Part shown: positions 16,893 to 25,743 of the stretch, piece after piece | Layout: the number at the start of each line of letters is the position of its first letter | Numbering within the stretch: the stretch's first letter is position 1 | Assembly (NCBI RefSeq): GCF_904528075.1 | Contig: NZ_LR882035.1 | Coordinates: 806,001-870,000, forward strand | Direction of reading: 5' to 3' | Source: Agreia sp. COWG | Lineage (GTDB): Bacteria > Actinomycetota > Actinomycetes > Actinomycetales > Microbacteriaceae | DNA: 64,000 bases | The notes under the pieces: generated by a model | The model's database searches: none | What the model was told of the DNA's origin: nothing | What the model saw: the letters and a program-made list of their open reading frames with translations, nothing else | Position numbers and translations under genes: made by a program

Positions 16893-19214
16893 TTAGCAGG
16901 GAACGAGCTGCTCGACGGCCTTCGACACCGCGTTCGGGCCTCCGAGGATAGTGACCTTGGTCGCTTTGAGCCGCACGATCTCGGTCAGGACGCTTCCGGG
17001 AACGCAGTTGTTGAGCACCACATACAGGGGTACTGATCGCTTACCGGCGAGGGCCGAGCCGGCCAGGGCGTCGGGGAAGTTGTAGCCGGTCGTGAGGTAG
17101 ACCTCGTTGCTCTGGGTGTACGACGTGGAATTCAGGTCGACCGCCGTGAGGAACCTGTTGACGCCGGACTTTCTCGTGGTCGTCATCGTCGTGTTCAGGG
17201 CGGCTTGAATCTCGTTCGACACGCTCGCCGGTCCGCCGACGATCGTTGCAGACGTGGCTCCGAGGGTCGTCAGGGTCGCCCTGGTCGCATCGTCGACGGC
17301 GGTCGACGAGCCGTCGACCAGCAGCACAGGCCGCGAGGTCATGCCGGCGACGGCGCTTGCGCTCAGGGCGTCGGGGAAGTTCTCGCCCGTGGCGATGAAG
17401 ACGTTCGTGCTCCCCGCCCCGAAGACGCTGGTCGCGACCATCCGAGACGTCTCGTAGCGGTCGGCGCCGCCGATGCGCGTGGTGCTGGCAGAGGGGATCA
17501 GGGCAGAGATCTGCGAGAACACAGCAGCGGGGACCGAGGCTTCACCGCCCACGACGACAATTCGAGTGGGCTGCAGCCGTTTGATCTCGGCAGCCGTCGA
17601 CGGGTGAAGGAAGTTGGATGGCGTGAGAAGCAGAGGCCCACCCTGCTTCACCGCAGCGGAACCGGCCGAGAGGGCATCCGGGTAGTCGAAGCCTGTCGCG
17701 ACATAGACCACGTTCGCCCGAGTGCCCGTGGGGAACGCAGCCTGTGACATGGCCACCGCGGCCTCGTATCGATCATTTCCCTGGATTCGGGACCAGGCGG
17801 GCGTCGATCCTGTGCTGGCGGAGTAGAAGCGTGAACGGCAGCCGAAGTCGAGTGGTGCATTCGAGTTGCCGGGCAGAGAGAGGGCCGTGATGCACGCCTT
17901 GTACGTGCCCGAGGCCGTGATGGGGATGGAGAGGCTGTACCCGCGGTAAGCGCCGGCCTGGGGGAAGGCGAACGAGACGTCGGGACGATACCCCGATGCG
18001 TCGACGGTGGAGCTCCGCGTGCTGCCGTCGGCCATCGTCACGTCGATTCGGACCTGACTCGTCTGCGCGTAATTGGTGGGGTCGGCGGCCCATCCGGCTA
18101 TGGCGAAGGTGCCGGATGACGCCAGGACCTTTTCGAGAGAGCCGATCGGTGGCGCCGGTGCCACACCGACGGGGTTTCCGAACCAGCTCTTGTAGAGGGT
18201 GTAGAAGTTCAGGTTGCCGAAGGCCGAGCAGTCATCGGGGTTGCCGTTGATCGCGCCCTGGTTCGGCTGGTAGGGAGTGTAGTAGTACAGCGCGGCCGTG
18301 GCCATGTTCTGGATGACGACGTTCGACGCTCCGCAGCTGGCGTCGGGGTTGTACCGGATGCTGCTGTTGCCGCCCACCGGGTACCAGGTGAAGAAGTTGC
18401 TCGTTCCGGGCGGGTTGCCGTAGCGCTTCAGCTGGTAGGCGGCCCAGTAGACCTGGTTGTAGAAGCCGCCGTAGTTCACATCGCACGCGGCGGTGTCGGG
18501 GCAGGCATACCCCGTGGCGAACTGGTACTGACGCGCGCTCGGCCAATCGTCCGTGACGAGAGACTGTTCTTTCTGCAGAAGAACGAGGAGGGCCTTCTGG
18601 CTGATTCCGCAGGCCGCGCCGACCTTGTAGATGATCGTCGCGGCGCTCTCGACGCCGCCGCCGTTGTACGCACCGCACGACGGTCCGGCTGGCCTGGAGG
18701 TCGTGGTGACCGAATAGTCCTTCAGGCATGTGTACCCGGCCCTGCAGCTGGGCAGCATCATGTTCAAAAAGTTCTGCACCGAATCGGCGCTTGCGGCATT
18801 GCCGTTGTAGAACAGGTCGTCGCTGATGATGTACGACGGGTCGAACGCATTGCCCGCCAGGGGCTGCACCAGGGGGGACAGCTTGGTGTGCTCCGCAACC
18901 TTGGACTGCAACTCGTTCTGAGCGTCGACCTGAGCCTTGAGCTCATCGTCGCTGGAGTCCGGCGTCACGGTGGGGTCGGCGGGCGTGTAGCCACCCGGAT
19001 CGGCGGGTGTCGCGGCGGCAGGAGTCTGCTCGGGAGCGGCCTGCTCGGGCGTCGTCTGCGTCGAGTCCTGCCCCGTCGGATCGGGCGTGCTGCTCACGGT
19101 CGGTGTCGGCACCGGATCCGTCGCCGCATTAGCCGCACCGGACTGCACCATACCGGTGGCCATCAGTGCCAGGCATACGGCCGTGGTCACCAGTTTCTTG
19201 CTGATCTTCCCCAT
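16893..19214 (-). CDS. Secreted lysozyme-like protein with three CWB2 repeats
   Basis: A 773-residue exported protein. Residues 1-31 are a signal peptide ending SGAANA. A Pro/Thr/Gln-rich linker covers 32-95. A globular domain spans about 120-350, with cysteines at 157, 163, 180, 202 and further on, and the motif LLVLLQKEQSLV placing Glu216 where lysozyme-like hydrolases keep a catalytic acid. This domain is widespread in actinobacteria, often under uninformative names, and a wall-hydrolase role is my inference. A beta domain follows (about 355-465), then three cell wall binding repeat 2 units beginning RIQGNDRYEAA, RIGGADRYETS and KSGVNRFLTA. It is the second CWB2 protein in this locus and lies downstream of the two ligase-like genes on the same strand. 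Confidence 0.83.
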   Translation of the reverse strand: MGKISKKLVTTAVCLALMATGMVQSGAANAATDPVPTPTVSSTPDPTGQDSTQTTPEQAAPEQTPAAATPADPGGYTPADPTVTPDSSDDELKAQVDAQNELQSKVAEHTKLSPLVQPLAGNAFDPSYIISDDLFYNGNAASADSVQNFLNMMLPSCRAGYTCLKDYSVTTTSRPAGPSCGAYNGGGVESAATIIYKVGAACGISQKALLVLLQKEQSLVTDDWPSARQYQFATGYACPDTAACDVNYGGFYNQVYWAAYQLKRYGNPPGTSNFFTWYPVGGNSSIRYNPDASCGASNVVIQNMATAALYYYTPYQPNQGAINGNPDDCSAFGNLNFYTLYKSWFGNPVGVAPAPPIGSLEKVLASSGTFAIAGWAADPTNYAQTSQVRIDVTMADGSTRSSTVDASGYRPDVSFAFPQAGAYRGYSLSIPITASGTYKACITALSLPGNSNAPLDFGCRSRFYSASTGSTPAWSRIQGNDRYEAAVAMSQAAFPTGTRANVVYVATGFDYPDALSAGSAAVKQGGPLLLTPSNFLHPSTAAEIKRLQPTRIVVVGGEASVPAAVFSQISALIPSASTTRIGGADRYETSRMVATSVFGAGSTNVFIATGENFPDALSASAVAGMTSRPVLLVDGSSTAVDDATRATLTTLGATSATIVGGPASVSNEIQAALNTTMTTTRKSGVNRFLTAVDLNSTSYTQSNEVYLTTGYNFPDALAGSALAGKRSVPLYVVLNNCVPGSVLTEIVRLKATKVTILGGPNAVSKAVEQLVPC

Positions 19215-19296
19215 GAGGTGATGCTACCTGACCGGTGTCCTGCAAGAATACGCAAATTCGGGCACCTCAGAATGTGACAGTTCGGTACGAAGTCGG

Positions 19297-20589
19297 CTAG
19301 CCGGAGGTCGCGGGGGCCAGCGCGAGTCCCTGCCTCCAGCTGAGCGAGTGGGCAGCCTTCACCATGCAGACGACGAAGAACATCCAGCCGTACTCCACGA
19401 GGAGGGTGCTCTCCGCCAGGCTGGTCACGAGCAGCACGACGATGATGAGTGCCGGCCACATGTAGATGACGCTCTTCCTCGAGGTCGCCAGGATCCAGGC
19501 CCGCACCAACGCGAGGCCGACCATGCCGACGAAGATCACGAGGCCGATGAGGCCGAGCTGGAAGTAGACGTCGATGAAAGCGTTGAGCCCCGACGTGTGA
19601 CCGCGGTTGTTGACGATGTCGAGTGCGAAGAACGGCGAGACGTTCGACGGCCAGAGGCCGACCCACCCCCATCCCTCCAGTTGGTTGTAGTCGATGAGTG
19701 CGGAGAGCTGGTTCCAGATCTCTAGCCGGTAGGTGAATTCTGATCGCGCGCCGATGATGGCGAGGATGCGGGTGCGAACGAAGTAGGCGCTGATCGTGCC
19801 TATCACGAGCACGAGCAGCAGTCCGAGCTGCAGCGAGCGCCGGAGTTCCGGCCGCACCCGCCTCAGGACGACGATGACGAGAGCCGCCACCAGAACGAAC
19901 ACTGCAACCCCCAGTGACACGGGGGAGCGGGAGCCGAGGAGCAAGACCAGCGCCATCGCGATCGAGAACGTGCTTCGGCCTCGAGTCACCGACCGCGTCG
20001 TGCGCTCGATGAGGAACGTGACCAGGGCGATCAGCGCGACGAATCCCAGCATGTTGCGGGTACCGAACAGGCCCTGGAGAGGGCCGCCCACGTCGAGGTT
20101 GCCCTGCACTGCGAGGAACTTGAGCGGCATGTCTATCAGCAGGCCGGACAGCACCTCGAGGCCCAGGGAGGCCGCGAGCAGGACGCGCATCACATCTCCG
20201 ACGGCACGCACGATCTGGATGAGGTCACGTACCAGTGCCACATACAACGCGAGGAACGAGAAGGTGAGCTGGTAGATCACCCCCGAGATCGTCGCGCCCT
20301 GGTAGCTGCTCCAGACCACGGTGAGGGCGCTCCAGCCGAGGAAGACCAGGAGTGAGAGAGGGAGCACACCGTGCCAGTCGAGATTCTTGCGTCGGGCCAC
20401 CAATGACACGGCGGCGAGCGCGGCGAGAGTGCTCAGGATGCCGATGAGTCCCGCCCAGCCCATCGTCGCCTTGACGAGATGAACAGACAGCGCTGCGCCG
20501 ATGGCGACGGTGGCAAGAACGGCTGAGAAGCGCGGGGAGCCGAATCCGGCTATCAGCTCGGACCACGACGGACGATCAGAAACGGTCAC
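19297..20589 (-). CDS. O-antigen ligase-like membrane protein (second of tandem pair)
   Basis: A 430-residue integral membrane protein with about ten to twelve helices and a Wzy/WaaL-type periplasmic loop. LIDYNQLEGWGWVGLWP followed by NNRGHTSGLNAFIDVYFQLG matches the conserved region of the O-antigen ligase family (PF04932). These proteins join or polymerise lipid-linked glycans on the outer face of the membrane. The GTG at 20589 overlaps the stop of the upstream paralogue by 4 bases; a longer upstream reading would run inside that gene and was discarded. Having no outer membrane, this organism would use such a protein to transfer glycan to a wall acceptor or to polymerise it; which one is unresolved. 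Confidence 0.87.
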   Translation of the reverse strand: MTVSDRPSWSELIAGFGSPRFSAVLATVAIGAALSVHLVKATMGWAGLIGILSTLAALAAVSLVARRKNLDWHGVLPLSLLVFLGWSALTVVWSSYQGATISGVIYQLTFSFLALYVALVRDLIQIVRAVGDVMRVLLAASLGLEVLSGLLIDMPLKFLAVQGNLDVGGPLQGLFGTRNMLGFVALIALVTFLIERTTRSVTRGRSTFSIAMALVLLLGSRSPVSLGVAVFVLVAALVIVVLRRVRPELRRSLQLGLLLVLVIGTISAYFVRTRILAIIGARSEFTYRLEIWNQLSALIDYNQLEGWGWVGLWPSNVSPFFALDIVNNRGHTSGLNAFIDVYFQLGLIGLVIFVGMVGLALVRAWILATSRKSVIYMWPALIIVVLLVTSLAESTLLVEYGWMFFVVCMVKAAHSLSWRQGLALAPATSG

Positions 20590-21962
20590 CGGACCATGCC
20601 GGCGGGGTGCGATCGGGTCGGCAGCGCGGCATCGACGGGCCCGCCGTCTGGCACGGTGAGGTCGAGCTCGGTCGATCCCACGTCGATCCTGGTCTTGAGC
20701 GCGATCAACGCGAGGAGCGCGAACCCGCCCTCCACCAGCATCCGGGACTCGACGAACGACTGGGCGACGAGCAGAACCAGGATGAGTGCCGGGAATAGAG
20801 TCACCGGCACGAACGGAACAGGTCGGCCTTTCGCATCGAGTTGTGGGTCGACGGCGAACCACCACGACCGCCAGCAGGCACCGACGACCGCCGCGATGAA
20901 GAGAACGAGGCCGACGATTCCGAGTTGGAACCACACATCGAGCCACGCATTGTGCGCCTGCAGATATGTCACGCCCTTGCGCTCCGCGAGGTGGGTGAAG
21001 GGTTCGACCCAGGGCACCCAGTAGCTCACCCAGCCCCACCCGAACACGGGTCGCTGCTGTGCGAGAGCGGTCACGGAGTTCCAGATGTCGGCCCTGCCGG
21101 TGAGGTCGGAACTCTTGCCGAGCAGCGCGAGCAGCGGGGCGGAGAACGCGAACAGGAGCCCGGCGAGGCCGCCGATGCCCAGAAGGCTGCCGCCCACGAC
21201 GACGCGTCTGTGGCCGGGGGAGGCCCGGCGCATCAGTACCAGCACGGCGGCAGCGACGGCAATCACGAGCATCACCGTCATCGCCGTGGCAGATCGGGTG
21301 AGGGCGAGGGTTGCCACGGCGACGACGAGCCACGAAGCAGATCGGCCTCGGCCCAGCGACTTCGAGGTGAACTCGAGCACGATACAGATGATGGCGATGA
21401 CGGCGACGAATGCGAGCAGGTTGCGGTTTCCGACGATCCCCTGGATGGGCTCACCCGTGAAGAGGTTCGCCTGGCTCCAGTAGAACGCGCTGGGCAGCTT
21501 CCCGGTTCCATAATCGACCCACAGGGGGATGATGGGATGGCGCACGATCGCGCCGACGATGAACTCGAACAGCAGCGACAGCCCGAGAATCCAGCGGGTG
21601 GCGCGGCCCAGGGCGGTGAGGATGCGCGGCCAGGTCATGGACGTGGCGAAGTAGAGGGCCGCGACGAGGGCCCCAGCCTGGGCGAGGAGCCCGAGGAGGG
21701 TCGCGCCAGGATAGTAGGACCACGCGACAGAGAGCACCGCGAGCGCCAGGAACGCGGCGAACGCCAGCGGGATGCGCCGCGGTCGAAGGAGGCTCCATCC
21801 GCCGTCGCGCGTGATCAGCACGGCCAAGGTCGCGGCGATAGCCGCGGCCAGGGCGGCGAAGCCGTACCACCCGATGAGGTTGCGCCACAGATCTGCGGCA
21901 AGCAGCGTGAAGAACGTGAGCACGGCAAGCGCAGAGCGTCCTGTGCTTGTCACGGTGTTCAT
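20586..21962 (-). CDS. O-antigen ligase-like membrane protein (first of tandem pair)
   Basis: A 458-residue polytopic protein parallel to its downstream neighbour. It has VFGWGWVSYWVPW then THLAERKGVTYLQAHNAWLDV and FQLGIVGLVLF, the ligase/polymerase loop signature with the conserved histidine. The segments FTGEPIQGIVGNRNLLAFVA here and GGPLQGLFGTRNMLGFVALI in the neighbour are clearly homologous, so the pair arose by duplication. A hydrophilic tail of about 35 residues follows the last helix. ATG at 21962 begins MNTVTSTGRSALAVL. It heads a transcription unit with the second ligase-like gene and perhaps the CWB2 lysozyme-like gene 82 bases further on. Confidence 0.88.
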   Translation of the reverse strand: MNTVTSTGRSALAVLTFFTLLAADLWRNLIGWYGFAALAAAIAATLAVLITRDGGWSLLRPRRIPLAFAAFLALAVLSVAWSYYPGATLLGLLAQAGALVAALYFATSMTWPRILTALGRATRWILGLSLLFEFIVGAIVRHPIIPLWVDYGTGKLPSAFYWSQANLFTGEPIQGIVGNRNLLAFVAVIAIICIVLEFTSKSLGRGRSASWLVVAVATLALTRSATAMTVMLVIAVAAAVLVLMRRASPGHRRVVVGGSLLGIGGLAGLLFAFSAPLLALLGKSSDLTGRADIWNSVTALAQQRPVFGWGWVSYWVPWVEPFTHLAERKGVTYLQAHNAWLDVWFQLGIVGLVLFIAAVVGACWRSWWFAVDPQLDAKGRPVPFVPVTLFPALILVLLVAQSFVESRMLVEGGFALLALIALKTRIDVGSTELDLTVPDGGPVDAALPTRSHPAGMVR

Positions 21963-22033
21963 AGAGGCAAGACTATCGAGTGGTGATGTTCCGGGGTCAT
22001 CGGTCGCCGCGGCTCGACGAGCTCGGGGAGCTT

Positions 22034-23212
22034 CTACACGAAGGCCGCGAAGCCGGTGAGGGCACGTCCCACGATGAGGGTGTTCATCTCGCGGGTTCCC
22101 TCATACGAGTAAAGTGCCTCGGCATCGGCGAAGTGCCGGGCCACGTCGTAGTCGAGCACGATGCCGTTGCCGCCGAGCGCCTCGCGGCACCAGGCGACCG
22201 TCTCGCGCATTCGGGCCGTGGCATATGCCTTCGCGAGGGCGGAGTGTTCGTCGCGCTGCGTTCCGTCGTCGAGCATCTGCGAGACACGAACGACCATGCC
22301 GAGGCTGGCGGTGATGTTGCCGATCGACTTGACGAGCAGGTCCTGGATGAGCTGGTGGCTGGCGATGGGCTTGCCGAACTGCACGCGCTCCTTCGTGTAC
22401 GCGAGGGCGGCCTCGTAGGCGCCCACCGAGTTGCCCACTGCGGCCCAGGCGACCTCGGCCCGGGTGAGGCGAAGAACCTTGGCCGTGTCACGGAAGGAGT
22501 TGGCGTTGCCGAGGCGCAGCGACTCGGGAACACGAACGTCTTCGAGCGTGATGTCGGCGTTCTGCACGATGCGCAGGCTCTGCTTGTTTTCGATCTTCGT
22601 GGCGGTATAGCCCGGGGTCGAGGTTGGAACGATGAAGCCCTTGACCTGATTGTCGGCGGTGTCCTTCGCCCAGATCACGGTGATGTCGCTGAAGGTGGCA
22701 TGGCCGATCCAGCGTTTCGAGCCATTCAGCACCCAGTCGTCGCCGTCGCGGGTCGCGGTCGTCCTGAGGCCCTGCGCAGAATCCGAACCGGATGTCGGCT
22801 CCGTGAGGCCGAACGCTCCGACGACATCTCCCGCCGCCATCTTCGGCAGCCACTCGGCGCGCTGCTCGTCGGAGCCGCAGACGCTGATCGAGCCCATCGC
22901 GAGGCCGTTCTGCACGCCGACGTGGGTGGCCACGGAGGCATCGATGCGAGCGAGCTCGAGGGCGACGAAGCCTCGGAAGACGGCCGAGTTCTCGAACGGT
23001 GCCGTCTCTTTCCAGCCGAAGCGGTAGACGTCCAGCTCAGCGAGTCCCTTGATGATCTCGTGCGGGAACGTGGCCTTCTCCCAGTGCCCGTTGACGACCG
23101 GCTTGACCTCGGTCTCGAGGTAGAGGCGAATGGCTGCGAGAGCCGTCTTCTCCGTCTCGGTCAACATGGACTCGTAGCCGTAGAAATCGCTCGCGAGGGG
23201 TACCAAGGACAT
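22034..23212 (-). CDS. Acyl-CoA dehydrogenase (glutaryl-CoA dehydrogenase-like)
   Basis: A 392-residue flavoenzyme of the acyl-CoA dehydrogenase family. It has AFGLTEPTSGSDSAQGL and WVLNGSKRWIGHA (FAD and substrate region), RVQFGKPIASHQLIQ, REALGGNGI and the C-terminal YEGTREMN. The glutamate of that last motif (E371) lies at the catalytic base position of glutaryl-CoA dehydrogenases. The TEPTSGSD and LGGNGI forms also favour the glutaryl/short-branched group. It would oxidise an acyl-CoA in the cytoplasm and pass electrons to electron-transfer flavoprotein. It is isolated: no CoA-transferase or hydratase adjoins it, and manA diverges upstream. The exact acyl substrate is uncertain. Confidence 0.9.
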   Translation of the reverse strand: MSLVPLASDFYGYESMLTETEKTALAAIRLYLETEVKPVVNGHWEKATFPHEIIKGLAELDVYRFGWKETAPFENSAVFRGFVALELARIDASVATHVGVQNGLAMGSISVCGSDEQRAEWLPKMAAGDVVGAFGLTEPTSGSDSAQGLRTTATRDGDDWVLNGSKRWIGHATFSDITVIWAKDTADNQVKGFIVPTSTPGYTATKIENKQSLRIVQNADITLEDVRVPESLRLGNANSFRDTAKVLRLTRAEVAWAAVGNSVGAYEAALAYTKERVQFGKPIASHQLIQDLLVKSIGNITASLGMVVRVSQMLDDGTQRDEHSALAKAYATARMRETVAWCREALGGNGIVLDYDVARHFADAEALYSYEGTREMNTLIVGRALTGFAAFV

Positions 23213-23356
23213 GTGTGTGCTCCGTTGCTCAGGTGGTGTTCGTGCTGCTCTTCGTGCCGCTAGGAGAATATGTCCGAAGCCATGACGAGCCCACTTGGTT
23301 GGTAGTTTGGACTAAGACTCCAGCGGCGGCGCCGGACGACGTTGTAGAACGCTCAT

Positions 23357-23368
23357 AAGCCGCGGCTT
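23357..23368. promoter_or_regulatory. 12-bp perfect palindrome between acyl-CoA dehydrogenase and manA
   Basis: AAGCCGCGGCTT sits in the 192-base divergent intergenic region, 36 bases before the manA start. It could be an operator, but a 12-bp palindrome in GC-rich DNA may also be chance. Confidence 0.25.
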
Positions 23369-23404
23369 GGTACCTCCACCGCTGGCATAGCAGAAGGATC
23401 CTCC

Positions 23405-24661
23405 GTGTTCGTTGGCCTCACGAATTCTCCCCGCGACTATGCCTGGGGCTCCGCCACGGCAATCCCCGAGCTGCTCGGCACGCCCCTCACCGGGGCGCCG
23501 CAGGCTGAGCTGTGGCTCGGAGCCCATCCCGGGTCGCCTGCCCGCGTCGTCGACCCGGCGGACGATGATCGACAGACTCTCCCCGAGTGGATCGCCGAGG
23601 ACCCCGAGGGCACGCTGGGGGGACACGCCCAGCTGCCGTTCCTGCTCAAGATCCTGGCCGCCGATGGGCCGCTCTCTCTGCAGGCGCATCCCACACTCGA
23701 TCGCGCGCGCCAGGGTTTCGAGCGGGAGAACGAGGCCGGGGTGCCCCTCGACGCGACGAATCGCAACTACAAGGACCCGCTGCACAAACCCGAGGTCATC
23801 TATGCCCTGAGCGAGCGCTTCGAGGCGCTCTGTGGGTTTCGGCCGGTGCAAGAGATCCGTTCGATCGTCCGCCTTCTCGAGGCATGGGATGCGGCCTCCG
23901 CTGCTCCAGCGCCCGAGGTGTTCGCGGCCCTGTCCGCGAGAGCGGGCGGGGCGCAGGCCACAGCCGCCGATGCCGACGTGCTGCGTTCCCTGGTCGAGTG
24001 GCTCCTGGGCGGATCGCCGACCGTGTCCGCGCTTATCGAGCGGGTCTCCGTGCTGGTCACCGACCACGACATACCGGATGCCGACGAGTTCGCCCCCTCG
24101 CTCCTCACGGCGAGGGAGCTCGCCGCGGCGTATCCCGGCGACGCGGGCATTGTGACGTCGCTGCTGCTGAACAGGGTGACCCTCTCGGCGGGCGAGGCGC
24201 TCTACCTGCCTGCCGGCAACATCCACGCCTACCTGAAGGGGCTCGGCGTCGAACTCATGGCCGCGTCCGACAACGTGCTCAGGGGCGGTCTCACGCCCAA
24301 GCACATCGACGTGCCCGAACTGCTGTCCGTGCTCGACTTCGAATCGCTCCCCGTTCCCTATCTCCGTCCGACGGCCCCCTCGGTCGGTGTCGAGGAGTTC
24401 CGGCCAGACGTTCCCGACTTCGTGCTGGTGCGCATCCAGACCCGACTGAACGAACGTGCCGCCTACCGCGCCGATGGGCCCGCGATCGCGATCTGCACCG
24501 ACGGTTCATTCGAGATCCACGGAGAGCGCAGCGATACGACGATCGAGCGCGGCCAATCTGTCTTCATCACGCCAGACGAGGGTGCGTTGACGTTCACCGG
24601 GGTGGGCACGGTCTTTCTGGCGGCTCCGGGAGACACGGCGGAGCTGCTCGCTCGAGACTGA
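23405..24661 (+). CDS. manA: Mannose-6-phosphate isomerase, class I
   Basis: A 418-residue type I phosphomannose isomerase, which interconverts fructose 6-phosphate and mannose 6-phosphate and feeds GDP-mannose and mannoside synthesis. Family features are DYAWGS at residues 11-16, ELWLGAHP at 35-42, the zinc-ligand motif PLSLQAHP ending at 96, YKDPLHKPEVIYAL, and the later LPAGNIHAYLKGLGVELMAASDN, which contains active-site residues. The length is normal for the actinobacterial form. The GTG at 23405 has AAGGA about 8 bases upstream. It is a single plus-strand gene; mannose 6-phosphate supply would suit glycan synthesis in this neighbourhood, though that link is inference. Confidence 0.96.
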   Translation: MFVGLTNSPRDYAWGSATAIPELLGTPLTGAPQAELWLGAHPGSPARVVDPADDDRQTLPEWIAEDPEGTLGGHAQLPFLLKILAADGPLSLQAHPTLDRARQGFERENEAGVPLDATNRNYKDPLHKPEVIYALSERFEALCGFRPVQEIRSIVRLLEAWDAASAAPAPEVFAALSARAGGAQATAADADVLRSLVEWLLGGSPTVSALIERVSVLVTDHDIPDADEFAPSLLTARELAAAYPGDAGIVTSLLLNRVTLSAGEALYLPAGNIHAYLKGLGVELMAASDNVLRGGLTPKHIDVPELLSVLDFESLPVPYLRPTAPSVGVEEFRPDVPDFVLVRIQTRLNERAAYRADGPAIAICTDGSFEIHGERSDTTIERGQSVFITPDEGALTFTGVGTVFLAAPGDTAELLARD

Positions 24662-24679
24662 CTATCGCAGGCTCCACCC

Positions 24680-25639
24680 TCAGCCGACGAGTTCCCTGAA
24701 GCAGAACGTGCGGCGGTAGTTCGCGGGTGTTGTCTGCAGGGTCTTCACGAAGTGGTGGCGCATCACCGCCGCCGATCCGAAGCCCGTTTCGGTCGCTACG
24801 GCCTCGAGGCTGAGCGTGGTCTCCTCGAGCAGGTGCTGGGCCCTCATGAGCCGCTGCTTGTTCAGCCACGCCGCGGGGGTTGTTCCGAGATCGGCCCTGA
24901 AACGGCGAGCGAACGTACGCGAGGACATCAGGGCCTTACGCGCCAATTCATCGACTGTCAGGTCGCGATCGAGGTTCTCGAGCATCCATTCGGTGACGCC
25001 GGCGAAGGAATCGCTCGGCTCTGCAGGCAGGGGTGTGGCGATGAACTGGGCCTGGCCGCCAGCCCTCTGCGGCGGCACCACCATGCGGCGGGCGATCACG
25101 TTCGCCGCTGCCGCCCCGAGCTCCAGACGCACGAGGTGCAGAGCCGCGTCGATTCCGGCGGACGTTCCGGCGCCCGTGATGATGTTGCCGTCTTGCACGA
25201 AGAGCACGTCGGCGTCAACGTCGATGAGCGGAAACTCGCGCGCGAGGCGTGCCGCATGCATCCAATGGGTCGCTGCCCGCTTTCCGTCGAGGAGCCCCGA
25301 CTTGGCCAGCGTGAATGCGCCGCTGCAGACGGTGAGGATCCACGCGCCGCGGTCGTTCGCCTCGTGCAGCACCCGCAGCACCTCAGGGTGCACTTCGCCC
25401 TCGATGATGTGCGCCGGAACGGCGATCATGTCGGCGTCGGCTGCGACGGAAAGGTCTTGGGTGATCATCATGTCGTAGCCGATGCTCGTTCGCACGGGCC
25501 CCGGTTCGGCGGTGGCGATGGTGAAGTCGAACGACGGGCCGCCCATGTCGGAGCGGTCGATGCCGAAGACCTCGCAGATGACCCCGAACTCGAACGGAGC
25601 CACGTGGGGGAGCGCGATCAGCACGACCTTCTTGAGCAT
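24680..25639 (-). CDS. AraC-type regulator with DJ-1/PfpI ligand domain
   Basis: A 319-residue transcription regulator. Residues 1 to about 185 form a DJ-1/PfpI (glutamine amidotransferase-like) domain with the nucleophile-elbow sequence TVCSGAFTLAKSGLLDG (Cys105). Residues from about 210 form an AraC double helix-turn-helix: RDLTVDELARKALMSSRTFARRF then LEETTLSLEAVATETGFGS. The family (FtrA/GlxA-like) usually senses small nitrogenous or carbon compounds and activates neighbouring catabolic genes. The ATG at 25639 starts MLKKVVLIALPH, which fits the first beta strand; an upstream in-frame extension was rejected because it lies in promoter DNA. The gene is divergent from the small ORF/galE unit, whose promoter region contains a repeated TGGCAGTAA. 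Confidence 0.9.
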   Translation of the reverse strand: MLKKVVLIALPHVAPFEFGVICEVFGIDRSDMGGPSFDFTIATAEPGPVRTSIGYDMMITQDLSVAADADMIAVPAHIIEGEVHPEVLRVLHEANDRGAWILTVCSGAFTLAKSGLLDGKRAATHWMHAARLAREFPLIDVDADVLFVQDGNIITGAGTSAGIDAALHLVRLELGAAAANVIARRMVVPPQRAGGQAQFIATPLPAEPSDSFAGVTEWMLENLDRDLTVDELARKALMSSRTFARRFRADLGTTPAAWLNKQRLMRAQHLLEETTLSLEAVATETGFGSAAVMRHHFVKTLQTTPANYRRTFCFRELVG

Positions 25640-25671
25640 GGATGGCCCTCTCGCCTCGGCGATTAAATCGA

Positions 25672-25719
25672 TGGCAGTAATGCATCGAACGTTGACATCC
25701 AACCATCTGGTGGCAGTAA
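25672..25719. promoter_or_regulatory. Direct repeat TGGCAGTAA, candidate operator
   Basis: The 9-base sequence TGGCAGTAA occurs at 25672-25680 and again at 25711-25719 on the same strand, 39 bases apart centre to centre. It lies in the short region between the DJ-1/AraC regulator and the divergent small ORF/galE unit. AraC-family proteins often bind direct repeats, so autoregulation or galE control is plausible. The second copy overlaps the likely -10 element. Confidence 0.4.
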
Positions 25720-25721
25720 AT
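25692..25721 (+). promoter_or_regulatory. Promoter for the small membrane ORF and galE
   Basis: A consensus TTGACA at 25692-25697 is followed, after 18 bases, by GTAAAT at 25716-25721. The first start codon (25744) is 22 bases further on. The -35 match is perfect; the -10 match is moderate. Confidence 0.5.
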
Positions 25722-25743
25722 CGCAACTCGTAGCGTTGCCGCC

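Noticed and set aside
20590..21333. Upstream extension of the second ligase-like gene inside the first
   Set aside because: The extension is arginine-rich shadow sequence; GTG at 20589 with a 4-base stop/start overlap is the better start.
20841..21986. 381-codon plus-strand frame over the first ligase-like gene
   Set aside because: Glu/Gly/Arg-rich complement of hydrophobic helices; not a protein.
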